A DNA stretch of 45,893 bases from an uncultured Eubacteriales bacterium (GCA_934667845.1 CAKUMQ010000018.1:1-45893); one strand, 5' to 3'. Positions 33,131 to 41,620 are shown, counted from the stretch's first letter. The notes: a model not told the origin generated them from the sequence alone. Program-made: numbers and translations.

Positions 33131-34667
33131 CCGGCTCACCTCCTGTCGTTTTGCCGCCCGTCATGCGCAGGCCAATTTCCTCTTTTGTGGTGCTGCGACC
33201 GTCCAGAAGCCCGGTCACACGCCCGCCGCCGATGACCAGAATCCGGTCACACAGCGCGGTCAGCACGTCGAGGTCCTCGCCGACGAAGATCACGGCGACG
33301 CCGTTATCCTTCTGCTGATTCAAAAGGTCATAGATCAGATAGGAGGAGTTGATATCCAGTCCGCGGACGGGATATGCCGCCATCAGCACCGTGGGGGAGG
33401 CGGCGATCTCGCGGCCGACCAGCACCTTCTGCACGTTGCCGCCCGACAGGCGGCGGACGGGGGTGTTCGCGCCGGGGGTCACGACCTCAAGCCGGCGGAT
33501 AATGTCCTCGGCGAGCGTGCGCGGCGCGCGGCGCTCCAGGAACATCGAATGGCCGCGCCGATAGCTGCGCAGCATCATGTTATCGACAATGTCCATATTG
33601 CCGACCAGTCCCATGCCGAGACGGTCCTCCGGCACAAACGACAGCCGCACGCCCAGCTCGCGGATCTGCAGCGGCGACCTGCCGCGCAGCTCCTCGTCGC
33701 TGCCGGTCTTGGGGTTGTGGTAGAGAATGCTGCCGGACGTGACCGGCTGCAAGCCCGCGATCGCCTCCAAAAGCTCGCGCTGCCCCGATCCCGCGATACC
33801 GGCAATACCGAGAATCTCGCCCGAGCGGGCGGTGAAAGACACGCCGTCGAGCATCTTCACGCCCTCGTGGTTCACGCAGGACAGCCCGCTCACGACCAGC
33901 CGGTCCTGCGGATCCTTCGGCTCGGTGCGGGTGATGTTCAGATCCACCTTCTTGCCGACCATCATCTCGGTCAGCTGCGCCTCGTTCGTCTCGGCGGTGT
34001 TGACCGTGCCGATGTATTCGCCCTTGCGCAGTACGGAAACGCGGTCGGACAGCGCCAGCACCTCGTGCAGCTTGTGGGTAATGATCAGGATCGCCTTGCC
34101 GTCGTCGCGCATACGGCGCAGCACGGCAAACAGCTTCTGCGCCTCCTGCGGCGTCAGCACGGCGGTCGGCTCGTCTAAGATCAGGATATCCGCGCCGCGG
34201 TAGAGCACCTTGATGATCTCGACCGTCTGCTTTTCGGAGACGGACATCTCATAGACCTTTTTGCGGGGGTCAATGTCAAACCCGTAGCGGGCGGCAATGG
34301 CGCTGACCTGCTCCTCGGCGGCCTTGCGGCTGAAGCGCCCCTGCCCTTTGAGTCCCAGCACGATATTTTCCGCGGCGGAAAACACGTCCACCAGCTTGAA
34401 ATGCTGATGGATCATGCCGATCCCGTGGGCAAACGCGTCGCGCGGCGAGCGGATGACCACCTCTTCCCCGTCAATAAAGATCTGTCCCTCATCCGGGAAG
34501 TAGATGCCGGCGATCATGTTCATCAGTGTGGTTTTTCCGCTGCCGTTCTCCCCTAAGATCGAGAGGATCTCCCCCCGATAGGCGGTCAGGCACACATCCT
34601 TATTGGCGACGATAGAGCCGAAGGTTTTGGTGATATGCTTCAGTTCAATGGCGGCTTCTTTGCCCAC
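33120..34667 (-). CDS. ABC transporter ATPase, two-domain NupO/BMP type
   Basis: 515 residues with two fused ATPase domains. The first is complete: Walker A GENGSGKTT at about 39, signature MSVSEKQTVEI, Walker B ILILDEPTA. The second has a degenerate P-loop (GIAGSGQRELLE), signature LSGGNVQKVLVGREI, and AAYPVRGLD in place of the usual DEP-type Walker B. This asymmetry is normal for the sugar and nucleoside two-domain ATPases. It powers import by the two downstream permeases. It starts at ATG 34667, preceded by AAAAGGAGGC. Confidence 0.93.
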   Translation of the reverse strand: MGKEAAIELKHITKTFGSIVANKDVCLTAYRGEILSILGENGSGKTTLMNMIAGIYFPDEGQIFIDGEEVVIRSPRDAFAHGIGMIHQHFKLVDVFSAAENIVLGLKGQGRFSRKAAEEQVSAIAARYGFDIDPRKKVYEMSVSEKQTVEIIKVLYRGADILILDEPTAVLTPQEAQKLFAVLRRMRDDGKAILIITHKLHEVLALSDRVSVLRKGEYIGTVNTAETNEAQLTEMMVGKKVDLNITRTEPKDPQDRLVVSGLSCVNHEGVKMLDGVSFTARSGEILGIAGIAGSGQRELLEAIAGLQPVTSGSILYHNPKTGSDEELRGRSPLQIRELGVRLSFVPEDRLGMGLVGNMDIVDNMMLRSYRRGHSMFLERRAPRTLAEDIIRRLEVVTPGANTPVRRLSGGNVQKVLVGREIAASPTVLMAAYPVRGLDINSSYLIYDLLNQQKDNGVAVIFVGEDLDVLTALCDRILVIGGGRVTGLLDGRSTTKEEIGLRMTGGKTTGGEPDGE

Positions 34668-34703
34668 GGCAATGCCTCCTTTTTCAATATAGGTGGAAAA
34701 ACA

Positions 34704-34738
34704 CAGTCAAGGCGGGGCAAGTTTGCCCCGCCTGACTG
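34704..34738 (-). terminator. Attenuating hairpin between BMP lipoprotein and ABC ATPase genes
   Basis: An 11-bp stem (AGGCGGGGCAA type) extended by CAGTC/GACTG across one bulged A. On the minus strand TGTTTTTCC follows. Partial termination or 3'-end protection here would leave more binding protein than ATPase, as in many ABC operons. Confidence 0.7.
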
Positions 34739-34785
34739 CGGCTTGTCTTAAAGCCTGGGAGAGATAAAGATGGAGAGAGAGGAAA

Positions 34786-36027
34786 TCAGCCGTATTTCTC
34801 GTTGAGCAGCGAGATGCCGTCAATGCGCACATCGAAGTAGGGCGCAGAGCGGAACTTCGACTCGCAGAACACGCCGTTCTCAACGACTTCGGTATCGGCG
34901 GTGTAATCCTTATCGGTATCGACATCCGCCTTATAAGAGGTCAGCTCTTTGCCGCCGACGGTGAAGGTCTTGGTATCGAACACGTTGAGCGTGCCGTCCT
35001 CGAGCTTCGCCTTCGCCGCGTCGATCGCCGCCTGGGTGCCCTCGGCAGCCGCAGCGGTGTTGACATCGGTCAGCACAACGGAGCCGGTCTTGAGCGTGCC
35101 GGTCCAGTCGGTGTCGATCTCCTTGCCGTCGCGGACACACTCGATCATGTACTTGAAGTACGGCGTCCAGTCAATGCGGGAAGAAACAATGAACGTTTTC
35201 GGGCAGGCCGCCACGGTGGAGCCGTTGTAGGAGACGTTCGGCACACCGGCGGACTCGCAGGCGGTCGGCGCACCCATGGAGTCGGCGTGCTGGCTGATGA
35301 GGTTGCAGCCCTTGTTGATCAGGGTCGTGGCGGCTTCCTTCTCGAAGCCCTCGTTGTACCAGGAGCCGGTGAACTGCACTTCCATCGTCACGGTCGGGCA
35401 GACGGAACGGGCGCCGAGGAAGAAGGAGGTGTAGCCGGAGATGACCTCGGCATAGGTGAACGCACCGACATAACCGATCTTCGCATTCTCCGCGGTCACG
35501 ACCTTGCCGTTGACCTCGGTCTTGTTCGCGATCATCTCGTTGAGCTTCATGCCCGCCGCGATACCGGCGAGATAGCGGCCCTCATAAATGGAGGCGAAAG
35601 CATTGTGGAAATTCTTCAGGTTCTCGGTGTGCGCAGTGGTACCGGTCGCATGGCAGAACTGCACCTCGGGGTGCTCCTTCGCCGCCTCGAGCATGTAGGA
35701 CTCGTGGCCGAAGCTGTCGGCGAACACGACTTTGCAGCCCGCATCCACCAGATCCAGAGCGGCGTCTTTGCACTTGGCAGACTCGGGGATGTTCACTTTC
35801 TGCACATACTCGACGCCCATCTCCTCACAGGCCTTTTTCGCGGCTTCCATGAAGTTCTTGTCATAGGTGGAGTTTTCGTCGTGCAGGAAAATGAAGCCGA
35901 CCTTCATTTTCTCGCCGTTGTCACCCTTGGACGTGTTACCCTTGGATGTGTCGTCCGTACCGCCGGCGCAGGCAGCCAGCCCGCACAGCATCAGGACCGC
36001 GAGAAGAACGCAGAGAATCTTTTTCAT
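34786..36027 (-). CDS. BMP-family substrate-binding lipoprotein (probable purine nucleoside binding)
   Basis: 413 residues. The start at ATG 36027 is set by AGGAGGAAG upstream and the lipoprotein signal, lipobox GLAAC (Cys20). The BMP/PnrA-like domain has KVGFIFLHDENSTYDKNFM, VFADSFGHESYMLEAAKEHP, GRYLAGIAAGMKLNEM and GCNLISQHADSMG. Family members bind purine nucleosides such as guanosine and inosine. Being downstream of xpt and a guanine-type riboswitch supports a purine ligand here. A small Asp/Lys/Ser/Thr linker follows the lipid-anchored Cys. Confidence 0.93.
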   Translation of the reverse strand: MKKILCVLLAVLMLCGLAACAGGTDDTSKGNTSKGDNGEKMKVGFIFLHDENSTYDKNFMEAAKKACEEMGVEYVQKVNIPESAKCKDAALDLVDAGCKVVFADSFGHESYMLEAAKEHPEVQFCHATGTTAHTENLKNFHNAFASIYEGRYLAGIAAGMKLNEMIANKTEVNGKVVTAENAKIGYVGAFTYAEVISGYTSFFLGARSVCPTVTMEVQFTGSWYNEGFEKEAATTLINKGCNLISQHADSMGAPTACESAGVPNVSYNGSTVAACPKTFIVSSRIDWTPYFKYMIECVRDGKEIDTDWTGTLKTGSVVLTDVNTAAAAEGTQAAIDAAKAKLEDGTLNVFDTKTFTVGGKELTSYKADVDTDKDYTADTEVVENGVFCESKFRSAPYFDVRIDGISLLNEKYG

Positions 36028-36076
36028 GTTTCTTCCTCCTAAAAAATCTTTATGTAAAATAAATTTACATCCCATT

Positions 36077-36649
36077 TCAGCGGCGGAACGTCAGGCTGTC
36101 GTCCGTCATCGACTCGATGCAGGCGAGCGCCTCCACCCGCACGCCCTCGGCGCGCAGCTTGTCGCCGCCCTGCTGGAACGCCTTTTCAATGGCGACGGCA
36201 CAGCCCGCCACCTCGGCGCCCGCCTGATGCACAAGCTCACAAAGCCCGCGCAGCGCATTGCCGACCGCCAGAAAATCGTCCACGATCAGCACCCGGTCAC
36301 CCGGCTTGATATAATCCTTGCTGACGATGACGGGATATTCCCGCCCGTGGGTGTAGGAATACACCGACACGGCATAGACATCGTCGTTGAGATTTTTCGT
36401 CTTGTTCTTCTTCGCGAACACCGCCGGTACATGCATAGCGGCGGCAGCGGTCACGGCGAGCGCAATGCCCGACGCCTCGATCGTCAGGATGCGCGTGACC
36501 CCCTCCGCGGCAAACAGCCGCGCGATCTCGCGCCCCATGTCCATGAGCAGGTCGGCGTCGAGCTGGTGGTTCAAAAAGCTGCCGACCTTCAGAATGTTGC
36601 CGGGCAGCACGGTGCCCTCCTTCAGGATCTTGTCCTCAAGCGCCTTCAA
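36077..36649 (-). CDS. xpt: Xanthine phosphoribosyltransferase
   Basis: 190 residues. It converts xanthine and PRPP to XMP in purine salvage. It shows MKALEDKILKEGTVLPGNILKVGSFLNHQ, the usual Xpt start, then TIEASGIALA, VFAKKNKTKNL and the PRPP-binding loop VLIVDDFLAVGNAL. It starts at ATG 36649 behind GAAAGGAGCG and is the first gene after the riboswitch. The BMP lipoprotein gene begins 49 bp after its stop, so salvage and uptake share one transcript. Confidence 0.95.
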   Translation of the reverse strand: MKALEDKILKEGTVLPGNILKVGSFLNHQLDADLLMDMGREIARLFAAEGVTRILTIEASGIALAVTAAAAMHVPAVFAKKNKTKNLNDDVYAVSVYSYTHGREYPVIVSKDYIKPGDRVLIVDDFLAVGNALRGLCELVHQAGAEVAGCAVAIEKAFQQGGDKLRAEGVRVEALACIESMTDDSLTFRR

Positions 36650-36689
36650 GCATGTCGCTCCTTTCGGATCGGAAAAAATAAATAAAAAA

Positions 36690-36746
36690 CAAAAAGGACA
36701 GATTCACGCAGAGGGACACAGCATATCCGCTCTCCAAAAATCTGTC
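36690..36746 (-). terminator. Riboswitch-controlled terminator upstream of xpt
   Basis: On the minus strand GACAGATT (36746-36739) pairs with AATCTGTC (36704-36697). AGAG/CTCT can pair inside, and CTTTTTGTTTTTT follows the stem. It lies between the aptamer and xpt, where the off-state terminator of a guanine riboswitch is expected. Confidence 0.65.
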
Positions 36747-36798
36747 ACACGAAAAACCGCCCGGGGCGTCCCCGCCAAAAACGGAAACACCCTGCCTG

Positions 36799-36868
36799 AC
36801 CAATAGTCGCTGTTGAACGGCACAGCGGTAGAGACGCCCCGCGCCATCTCTGCGGGGCTTATATCGGT
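36799..36868 (-). promoter_or_regulatory. Guanine-type purine riboswitch aptamer
   Basis: A 70-nt aptamer read on the minus strand. P1 is formed by ACCGATA and TATTGGT. The core has ATATAA, P2 GCCCCGC/GCGGGGC with loop AGAGATGGC, then the joining strand GTCTCTACC, and P3 GCTGT/ACAGC with a loop containing CCGTTCA. It ends GACTAT. The C in GACTAT marks guanine, hypoxanthine or xanthine specificity; adenine switches have U. The loop ATGG and CCGT can form the loop-loop contact. L2, J2/3 and L3 each depart slightly from consensus. Confidence 0.9.
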
Positions 36869-36902
36869 AACAAATTCGGTTCGCTCTTCAGTTGTCACCC
36901 TT

Positions 36903-36931
36903 ATGTTAACACGCCGTCGGCGGCTTGTCAA
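36903..36931 (-). promoter_or_regulatory. Promoter of the xpt-purine transporter operon
   Basis: On the minus strand: consensus TTGACA (36931-36926), 17-bp spacer, TAACAT (36908-36903). Transcription would start about 30 bases before the aptamer. Confidence 0.85.
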
Positions 36932-36953
36932 CCGGTAATTTGAAGTTTGGCGG

Positions 36954-36984
36954 CTGTGTCAAAAGCTGTCCGCTTTCGACACAG
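36954..36984 (-). terminator. Hairpin after the CmpB-type gene
   Basis: A 13-bp stem with one G-U pair (36984-36972 with 36966-36954, arm CTGTGTCGAAAGC), 5-nt loop. Downstream T content is weak. It separates the CmpB-type gene from the xpt promoter. Confidence 0.55.
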
Positions 36985-37018
36985 TGATTTGGTCATTCCA
37001 TCTCCCGCCGCCGAAAAA

Positions 37019-38029
37019 CTAAAACACCATATTCGGGAAGATCTTCTGCAATACCTCGTTCGGGAACAGCCGGTCGCACAGCTCCCAGACCGCGCCCGCC
37101 GACGCCGTGCCGTTCAGCCGCGCCGACCAGCGCAGCACGGCAAGCAGCGTGATCAGCGCGTCGAGCAGGAAAAACGCGGTCAGCACCCAGGTCAGGATCC
37201 GCCCCGCGCGGTTCGGGAGCTTTAATATCCCCTGCGCCATGCGGGGATACAGGCTCTTCATCCACAGCACGCCGAGCAGCCCCCAGAAGAAGGAATACAG
37301 CAGACAGATCCGCCCGTTCAGATTAAACGGCAGGTGGCTGTAATCCCACGAGCGCGAGCCGAACACCAGCTCCTGCGCCCAGGAGCAGACATATTCCACC
37401 ACGCTGCCGACCAGCATGCCGCCCAGAAACGAGAGCCAGCGGCCGCGGTTGCGGAAGCGGTAGAGCGCGGCGGTCAGCGCGGCGGCGCCGACGCCGTAGA
37501 GCAGGTTGAACGGCCCGATCACAAGCCCCGCGCGGCTCGCCAGATAGCCGTTGGTCAGCAGGCACCACAGCATCTCGATGATCACGCCCGCAAAGCTGCC
37601 GATAAAGCAGATCCACAGCAGCTTATACCCGTTGATCCCGCGGGCAAAATGGCGGGACGCGTTCTCCTCGAGGTCGATCTCGGCATTGGCGGGCGCGGGC
37701 GGGATCGGCAGGTGCCGGTCCTTGCGGCTGCGCGCGAGATCCCGCCAGCGGGCATACAGCTCGTCGCACATCTCCATAAGCCGCTGGGACGCGCGCAGGC
37801 TGTCCGCCGCCGCCTGGCGGTAGGAACGCAGCTGCGCCTGTACCTCCTCCGCCCGCTTTTCGGGGGCGGGATCCTCGGTCAGCGCGGTGTAATACGCGTC
37901 AAGCTCGCTCTCGGTCTCCCCGACGGCGGCAAGCAGCGCCCGGCTGCACCGCTCGGGGGCGGTCACCGGCTCGGGCAGAATCCCCGCGTCCGGCAGTGTC
38001 TCGGTCGGTATCGTTTGAAGCTCCGGCAT
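37019..38029 (-). CDS. CmpB-type (putative ABC transporter type IV) membrane protein
   Basis: 336 residues. The first 125 or so are hydrophilic and helical (SELDAYYTALTEDPAPEKRAEE region), probably a coiled coil. About five or six membrane segments follow. LVIGPFNLLYGVGAA, GGMLVGSVVEYVCSW and SWDYSHLPFNLNGRICLLYSFFWG match the ABC_trans_CmpB family common in Clostridia, whose function is unproven. The start is ATG 38029, preceded by AAAGGAGAC. It lies 66 bp downstream of the uracil-DNA glycosylase gene and may be cotranscribed. Confidence 0.8.
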   Translation of the reverse strand: MPELQTIPTETLPDAGILPEPVTAPERCSRALLAAVGETESELDAYYTALTEDPAPEKRAEEVQAQLRSYRQAAADSLRASQRLMEMCDELYARWRDLARSRKDRHLPIPPAPANAEIDLEENASRHFARGINGYKLLWICFIGSFAGVIIEMLWCLLTNGYLASRAGLVIGPFNLLYGVGAAALTAALYRFRNRGRWLSFLGGMLVGSVVEYVCSWAQELVFGSRSWDYSHLPFNLNGRICLLYSFFWGLLGVLWMKSLYPRMAQGILKLPNRAGRILTWVLTAFFLLDALITLLAVLRWSARLNGTASAGAVWELCDRLFPNEVLQKIFPNMVF

Positions 38030-38095
38030 ACCGTTGTCTCCTTTTTAATCAGTTATATATAGTTATATAGGGGATACAGCGCCCCGGCGCCCGCC

Positions 38096-38683
38096 TTATT
38101 CCGGATAGACAAGCGCTGTGCGGGTGCAGACCTCGCCGATCTTGTCCCGCAGCGCGACAAAATCCGCAAACGCGGCGGGGCGCTGATTCGGGTTGCGCAG
38201 CACGGCGGCAGGGTGGAGCATGCCCATCATGAGCCGCCCGTCCTTTTCGATCCACTGCCCGTGCTGCTTCATGACCTTGAAATCCGGGTCGATCATATAC
38301 CCGGCGGCGATGCGGCCGAGACAGACGATGAGCTTCGGGTCGATCAGCTCGATCTGCCGCCGGAGCCACAGCGCGCACGCCTCCTGCTCCTCGGGCAGCG
38401 GATCGCGGTTTTTCGGCGGGCGGCACTTGACCATATTCGCGATATAGATGTTGTGCTGCCGCGACAGCCCGACCGCCGCGAGCATCTGGTCGAGCAGCCG
38501 CCCGGCGCGGCCGACAAACGGCTCGCCCTGCAGATCCTCGTTTTCGCCCGGTCCCTCGCCGATGAACATGACCTCGGCTTCGGGGTTGCCCACCCCGACG
38601 ACCACATGGTGCCGCATCTCACACAGCCCGCATTTCGTACAGGCGAGACAGTCCGCCTTGAGTGCTTCCCATTCGTTTGGCAT
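38096..38683 (-). CDS. Uracil-DNA glycosylase, family 4 (Fe-S)
   Basis: 195 residues from ATG 38683, behind GGGAGGAG. It removes uracil from DNA in base excision repair. Family 4 marks are GEGPGENEDLQGEPFVGRAG (water-activating motif), NMVKCRPPKNRDP and the active-site HPAAVL. Cys15 and Cys18 (CTKC) plus the Cys of VKCRPP and of EEQEACALW should hold the 4Fe-4S cluster. An in-frame upstream extension to 38782 would cross the promoter and is not used. It is divergent from pduL. Confidence 0.93.
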   Translation of the reverse strand: MPNEWEALKADCLACTKCGLCEMRHHVVVGVGNPEAEVMFIGEGPGENEDLQGEPFVGRAGRLLDQMLAAVGLSRQHNIYIANMVKCRPPKNRDPLPEEQEACALWLRRQIELIDPKLIVCLGRIAAGYMIDPDFKVMKQHGQWIEKDGRLMMGMLHPAAVLRNPNQRPAAFADFVALRDKIGEVCTRTALVYPE

Positions 38684-38717
38684 GCGTAACTCCTCCCGTT
38701 TTTGCCGCTTTGCCGTA

Positions 38718-38746
38718 ATTATACACCATTCCCCCTTGAAAAAACA
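38718..38746 (-). promoter_or_regulatory. Promoter of the uracil-DNA glycosylase gene
   Basis: On the minus strand a perfect TATAAT (38723-38718) with TG one base upstream, and TTGTTT about 18 bp before it. It overlaps the divergent pduL promoter. Confidence 0.6.
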
Positions 38747-38764
38747 AGTCGAAAGGAGTACAAT
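38736..38764 (+). promoter_or_regulatory. Promoter of pduL
   Basis: TTGAAA (38736-38741), 17-bp spacer, TACAAT (38759-38764), 32 bp before the pduL start. Confidence 0.75.
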
Positions 38765-38796
38765 AGAGAAAGAATTTGTCAAGGGATGTGGAAACT

Positions 38797-39369
38797 ATGA
38801 AAAAAGTATTGGTGGAGACCTCTGCCCGCCATATTCATCTGACGCAGGCGGATCTGGAGACCCTGTTCGGCAAGGACTACCAGCTGACCCCGAAAAAGGA
38901 GCTGTCGCAGCCGGGACAATTTGCCTGTGTGGAGCGCGTTGACGTCGTCGGCCCGAAGAAAACGCTGTCCGGCGTTTCGATCCTCGGCCCGGTGCGCAAG
39001 GCGACGCAGGTCGAGCTGTCGCTGACCGACGCCCGCTCCATCGGCGTGAACGCCCCGATCCGCGAGTCGGGCGATATCGCCGGCTCCGGCGCCTGCAAGC
39101 TCGTCGGTCCGAACGGCGAGGTCGAGCTGACCGAGGGCGTCATCGCCGCCAAGCGGCATATCCATATGACCCCCGCCGATGCAGCGGAATTCGGCGTCAA
39201 GGATAAGGACGAGGTGTCCGTGAAGATCGATGACAACGGCCGCGGACTGATCTTCGGCGAGGTCGTCGTGCGGGTCAGCGACGCCTATGCGCTCGCGATG
39301 CACATCGACACCGACGAGTCGAACGCCGCCTGCGCCGCGCCCGGCACCATGGGCGAGATCCTGAAATAA
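38797..39369 (+). CDS. PduL-type phosphate acyltransferase (phosphotransacylase)
   Basis: 190 residues from ATG 38797. It exchanges CoA and phosphate on acetyl or propionyl groups. Two similar beta-barrel halves carry the zinc-binding motifs RHIHL (His12, His14) and RHIHM (His121, His123), with MHIDTDESNAA near the end. No microcompartment shell genes are nearby and no encapsulation peptide precedes the first domain. It is probably the housekeeping phosphotransacetylase feeding acetate kinase in acetate fermentation. It has its own promoter and terminator, so it is monocistronic. Confidence 0.92.
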   Translation: MKKVLVETSARHIHLTQADLETLFGKDYQLTPKKELSQPGQFACVERVDVVGPKKTLSGVSILGPVRKATQVELSLTDARSIGVNAPIRESGDIAGSGACKLVGPNGEVELTEGVIAAKRHIHMTPADAAEFGVKDKDEVSVKIDDNGRGLIFGEVVVRVSDAYALAMHIDTDESNAACAAPGTMGEILK

Positions 39370-39380
39370 GCGCGCTGTCA

Positions 39381-39413
39381 AACGGGTCCTGCCTGCCGCA
39401 GGGCCCGTTTTTT
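39381..39413 (+). terminator. Intrinsic terminator of pduL
   Basis: A 12-bp stem with one G-U pair (39381-39392 with 39398-39409, arm AACGGGTCCTGC), 5-nt loop, then six T. Confidence 0.9.
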
Positions 39414-39420
39414 GCCGCCC

Positions 39421-39449
39421 TTGAAAACTGCGGCGGCTTATGGTATACT
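39421..39449 (+). promoter_or_regulatory. Promoter of fbp
   Basis: TTGAAA (39421-39426), 17-bp spacer, TATACT (39444-39449), TGG before the -10. It starts 8 bp after the pduL terminator's T-tract. Confidence 0.85.
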
Positions 39450-39482
39450 TTTCCTATCCGAAAAAACGGGGGAGGGCTTATT

Positions 39483-41471
39483 TTGCAGCGATTTACCGAT
39501 GCGCAGCTGGCGGAGAACCGGCTGTACCTCGAGGCGCTCGCGCTCCAGTATCCGACCGTCCGCACGGCGGCGGCGGAGATCATCAACCTGCGGGCAATTC
39601 TGGATCTGCCGAAGGGCACCGAGCATTTTCTGTCGGATATCCACGGCGAATACGAGGCGTTCCGGCATATTCTGAACAACGCGTCCGGCGCGGTGCGGGA
39701 AAAGGTGGATATGCTGTTTGGCAACACGCTGTCGTCGCAGGAGCGGGCGGAGCTGTCCACGCTGATCTACTATCCCGAGGCAAAGCTCAAGGCGGCGCGG
39801 GAGCGGATCCCCGATCTGACCGAGTGGTACCGCTTAACGCTTCTGCGGCTGCTCGCGGTCTGCCGGCTTGTCTCCTCCAAATACACCCGCAGCAAGGTGC
39901 GCAAGGCGCTGCCTAAAGAATACGCCTACATTTTAGAGGAGCTTCTGACCGGACAGGAGGCGGGCGGCAACCGCTCGGCGTACTATGAAAACATCCTGAC
40001 CTCGGTCATCGACCTCGGGCAGGCGGAGCGGTTTATCGTGGCGCTTTCGGCGACGATCAAGCGGCTGATCGTGGATCGGCTGCACATTGTCGGCGACATT
40101 TTCGACCGCGGCGCGCGGCCGGACATCGTGCTTGATGACCTGATGGCGCACCACGGGGTGGACATCCAGTGGGGCAACCACGACATATTGTGGATGGGCG
40201 CGGCGTCGGGCAGCCGCACCTGCATCGCCAACGCGCTCAACAACGCGTTTTCCTACGGCAACCTCGACACGATCGAGGTGGGCTACGGCATCAGCCTGCG
40301 GCCGCTGGCGCTGTTTGCCGCCGAGGTCTACGGCCACGGGCATGACGTGAGCTGTTTTCTGCCGAAAGGGCCGGGCGCGGATTCGCCGTATGCGGCAAAT
40401 TCCCCGCGGCTGGTCGCGCGGATGCACAAGGCGATCGCGGTTATCCTGTTCAAGCTCGAGGGACATATCATCCGGCTGAACCCGTCGTTTCACATGGAGG
40501 ACCGCCTGCTGCTCGACAAGATCGACTATGAGGCGGGCACCGTGACGATCGACGGCAGGACCTATCTGCTGCACGATCACGATTTCCCGACGATCGACCC
40601 CGATGATCCCTACCGTTTAACGCCGGAGGAGGAGCAGGTGATGGAGCAGCTCAAAACGGCGTTTCGCCGCAGCGAGAAGCTGCAGCGCCATGTGGATTTT
40701 CTGTTCTCCCACGGCGGGCTGTACAAGTGCTGCAATCAGAATCTGCTGTTTCACGGCTGTATCCCGATGAACGAGGACGGCAGCCTGATGGATCTCGAGG
40801 TCGAGGGCAAGCCGCTCCACGGCAAGGCGCTGCTGGATGCGCTCGAGCGGCTGACCCGCCGCGGCTATTATGCGCCGTGGGATTCCGAGGAGCAGCGGAT
40901 CGGCAAAAACTACATGTGGTTCCTCTGGGGCGGGCGGCATTCGCCGCTGTTCGGCCGCAGCCGCATGTGCACCTTTGAGCGGCTGCTGCTGGATGCACCC
41001 GAGACGCACGAGGAGCCGCGCAACCCCTACTACAACCTCTATCACGACGAGCAGGCGTGTCTGCGCATCCTGCGCGAATTCGGGCTGTCGAGTCCGCACA
41101 GCCATATCATCAACGGGCATATCCCCGTCCGCCGCATCAAGGGCGAAAGCCCGATCAAGGCGGGCGGTCGGCTGGTCGTGATCGACGGCGGCTTCTGCCG
41201 CGCCTATCAGGACCGCACCGGCACGGCGGGCTACACGCTGGTGTACAATTCCTACGGGATGCGCATTATCGCCCACGAGCCGTTTGTCGGTGTGGCGCGC
41301 GCCGTCGAGGGCAACCGCGATATTTTGTCCACAACCGTGGTATTTGATGTGATGGAAAAGCGTATCCGCGTTGCCGAGACCGACGACGGCGCCCGCATCG
41401 GCGAGCGTATTAACGGACTGACCATGCTGCTCTATGCCTATCAGAGCGGTTTTTTGAAGGAATCCGTCTGA
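39483..41471 (+). CDS. fbp: Fructose-1,6-bisphosphatase, class III
   Basis: 662 residues, the large gluconeogenic phosphatase typical of Bacillota. It removes the 1-phosphate of fructose 1,6-bisphosphate. The metallophosphatase motifs are LSDIHGEYEAF, GDIFDRGARPD (about 204-214) and WGNHDILWMGAASGS. Later blocks LFHGCIPMNEDG, FLWGGRHSPLFG and INGHIPVRRIKGESP are class III hallmarks. The start is TTG 39483 behind GGGGGAGGG; no ATG is suitably placed. The weak start codon probably moderates its expression. Confidence 0.96.
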   Translation: MQRFTDAQLAENRLYLEALALQYPTVRTAAAEIINLRAILDLPKGTEHFLSDIHGEYEAFRHILNNASGAVREKVDMLFGNTLSSQERAELSTLIYYPEAKLKAARERIPDLTEWYRLTLLRLLAVCRLVSSKYTRSKVRKALPKEYAYILEELLTGQEAGGNRSAYYENILTSVIDLGQAERFIVALSATIKRLIVDRLHIVGDIFDRGARPDIVLDDLMAHHGVDIQWGNHDILWMGAASGSRTCIANALNNAFSYGNLDTIEVGYGISLRPLALFAAEVYGHGHDVSCFLPKGPGADSPYAANSPRLVARMHKAIAVILFKLEGHIIRLNPSFHMEDRLLLDKIDYEAGTVTIDGRTYLLHDHDFPTIDPDDPYRLTPEEEQVMEQLKTAFRRSEKLQRHVDFLFSHGGLYKCCNQNLLFHGCIPMNEDGSLMDLEVEGKPLHGKALLDALERLTRRGYYAPWDSEEQRIGKNYMWFLWGGRHSPLFGRSRMCTFERLLLDAPETHEEPRNPYYNLYHDEQACLRILREFGLSSPHSHIINGHIPVRRIKGESPIKAGGRLVVIDGGFCRAYQDRTGTAGYTLVYNSYGMRIIAHEPFVGVARAVEGNRDILSTTVVFDVMEKRIRVAETDDGARIGERINGLTMLLYAYQSGFLKESV

Positions 41472-41545
41472 CCCGCGCGCCCTTTTTCGTGAGCGTTATT
41501 CAACAGACAGTATGATTTTTCGGGGGCAGATCGGGGAAAAATCGG

Positions 41546-41620
41546 TTTTCCACAGGGTTATCCGGGGGGAAAAGCGCGATAACGGGGGAGTTTTTCACAT
41601 TTTCCACCGAGTTTTCAACA
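41546..41620 (+). promoter_or_regulatory. Cluster of DnaA-box-like sites
   Basis: In the 259-bp gap between fbp and the next gene, all on the same strand: TTTTCCACA (41546) and TTTTTCACA (41591) fit TTWTNCACA, while TTTTCCACC (41600) and TTTTCAACA (41612) each differ at one base. GGTTATCC lies between. No origin-linked genes are nearby. It could titrate DnaA or regulate the following gene, or be chance in a T-rich stretch. Confidence 0.35.

Noticed and set aside
41496..41620. Chromosomal replication origin
   Set aside because: DnaA-like boxes are few, no AT-rich unwinding stretch is clear, and dnaA, dnaN, rpmH and gyrase genes are absent.
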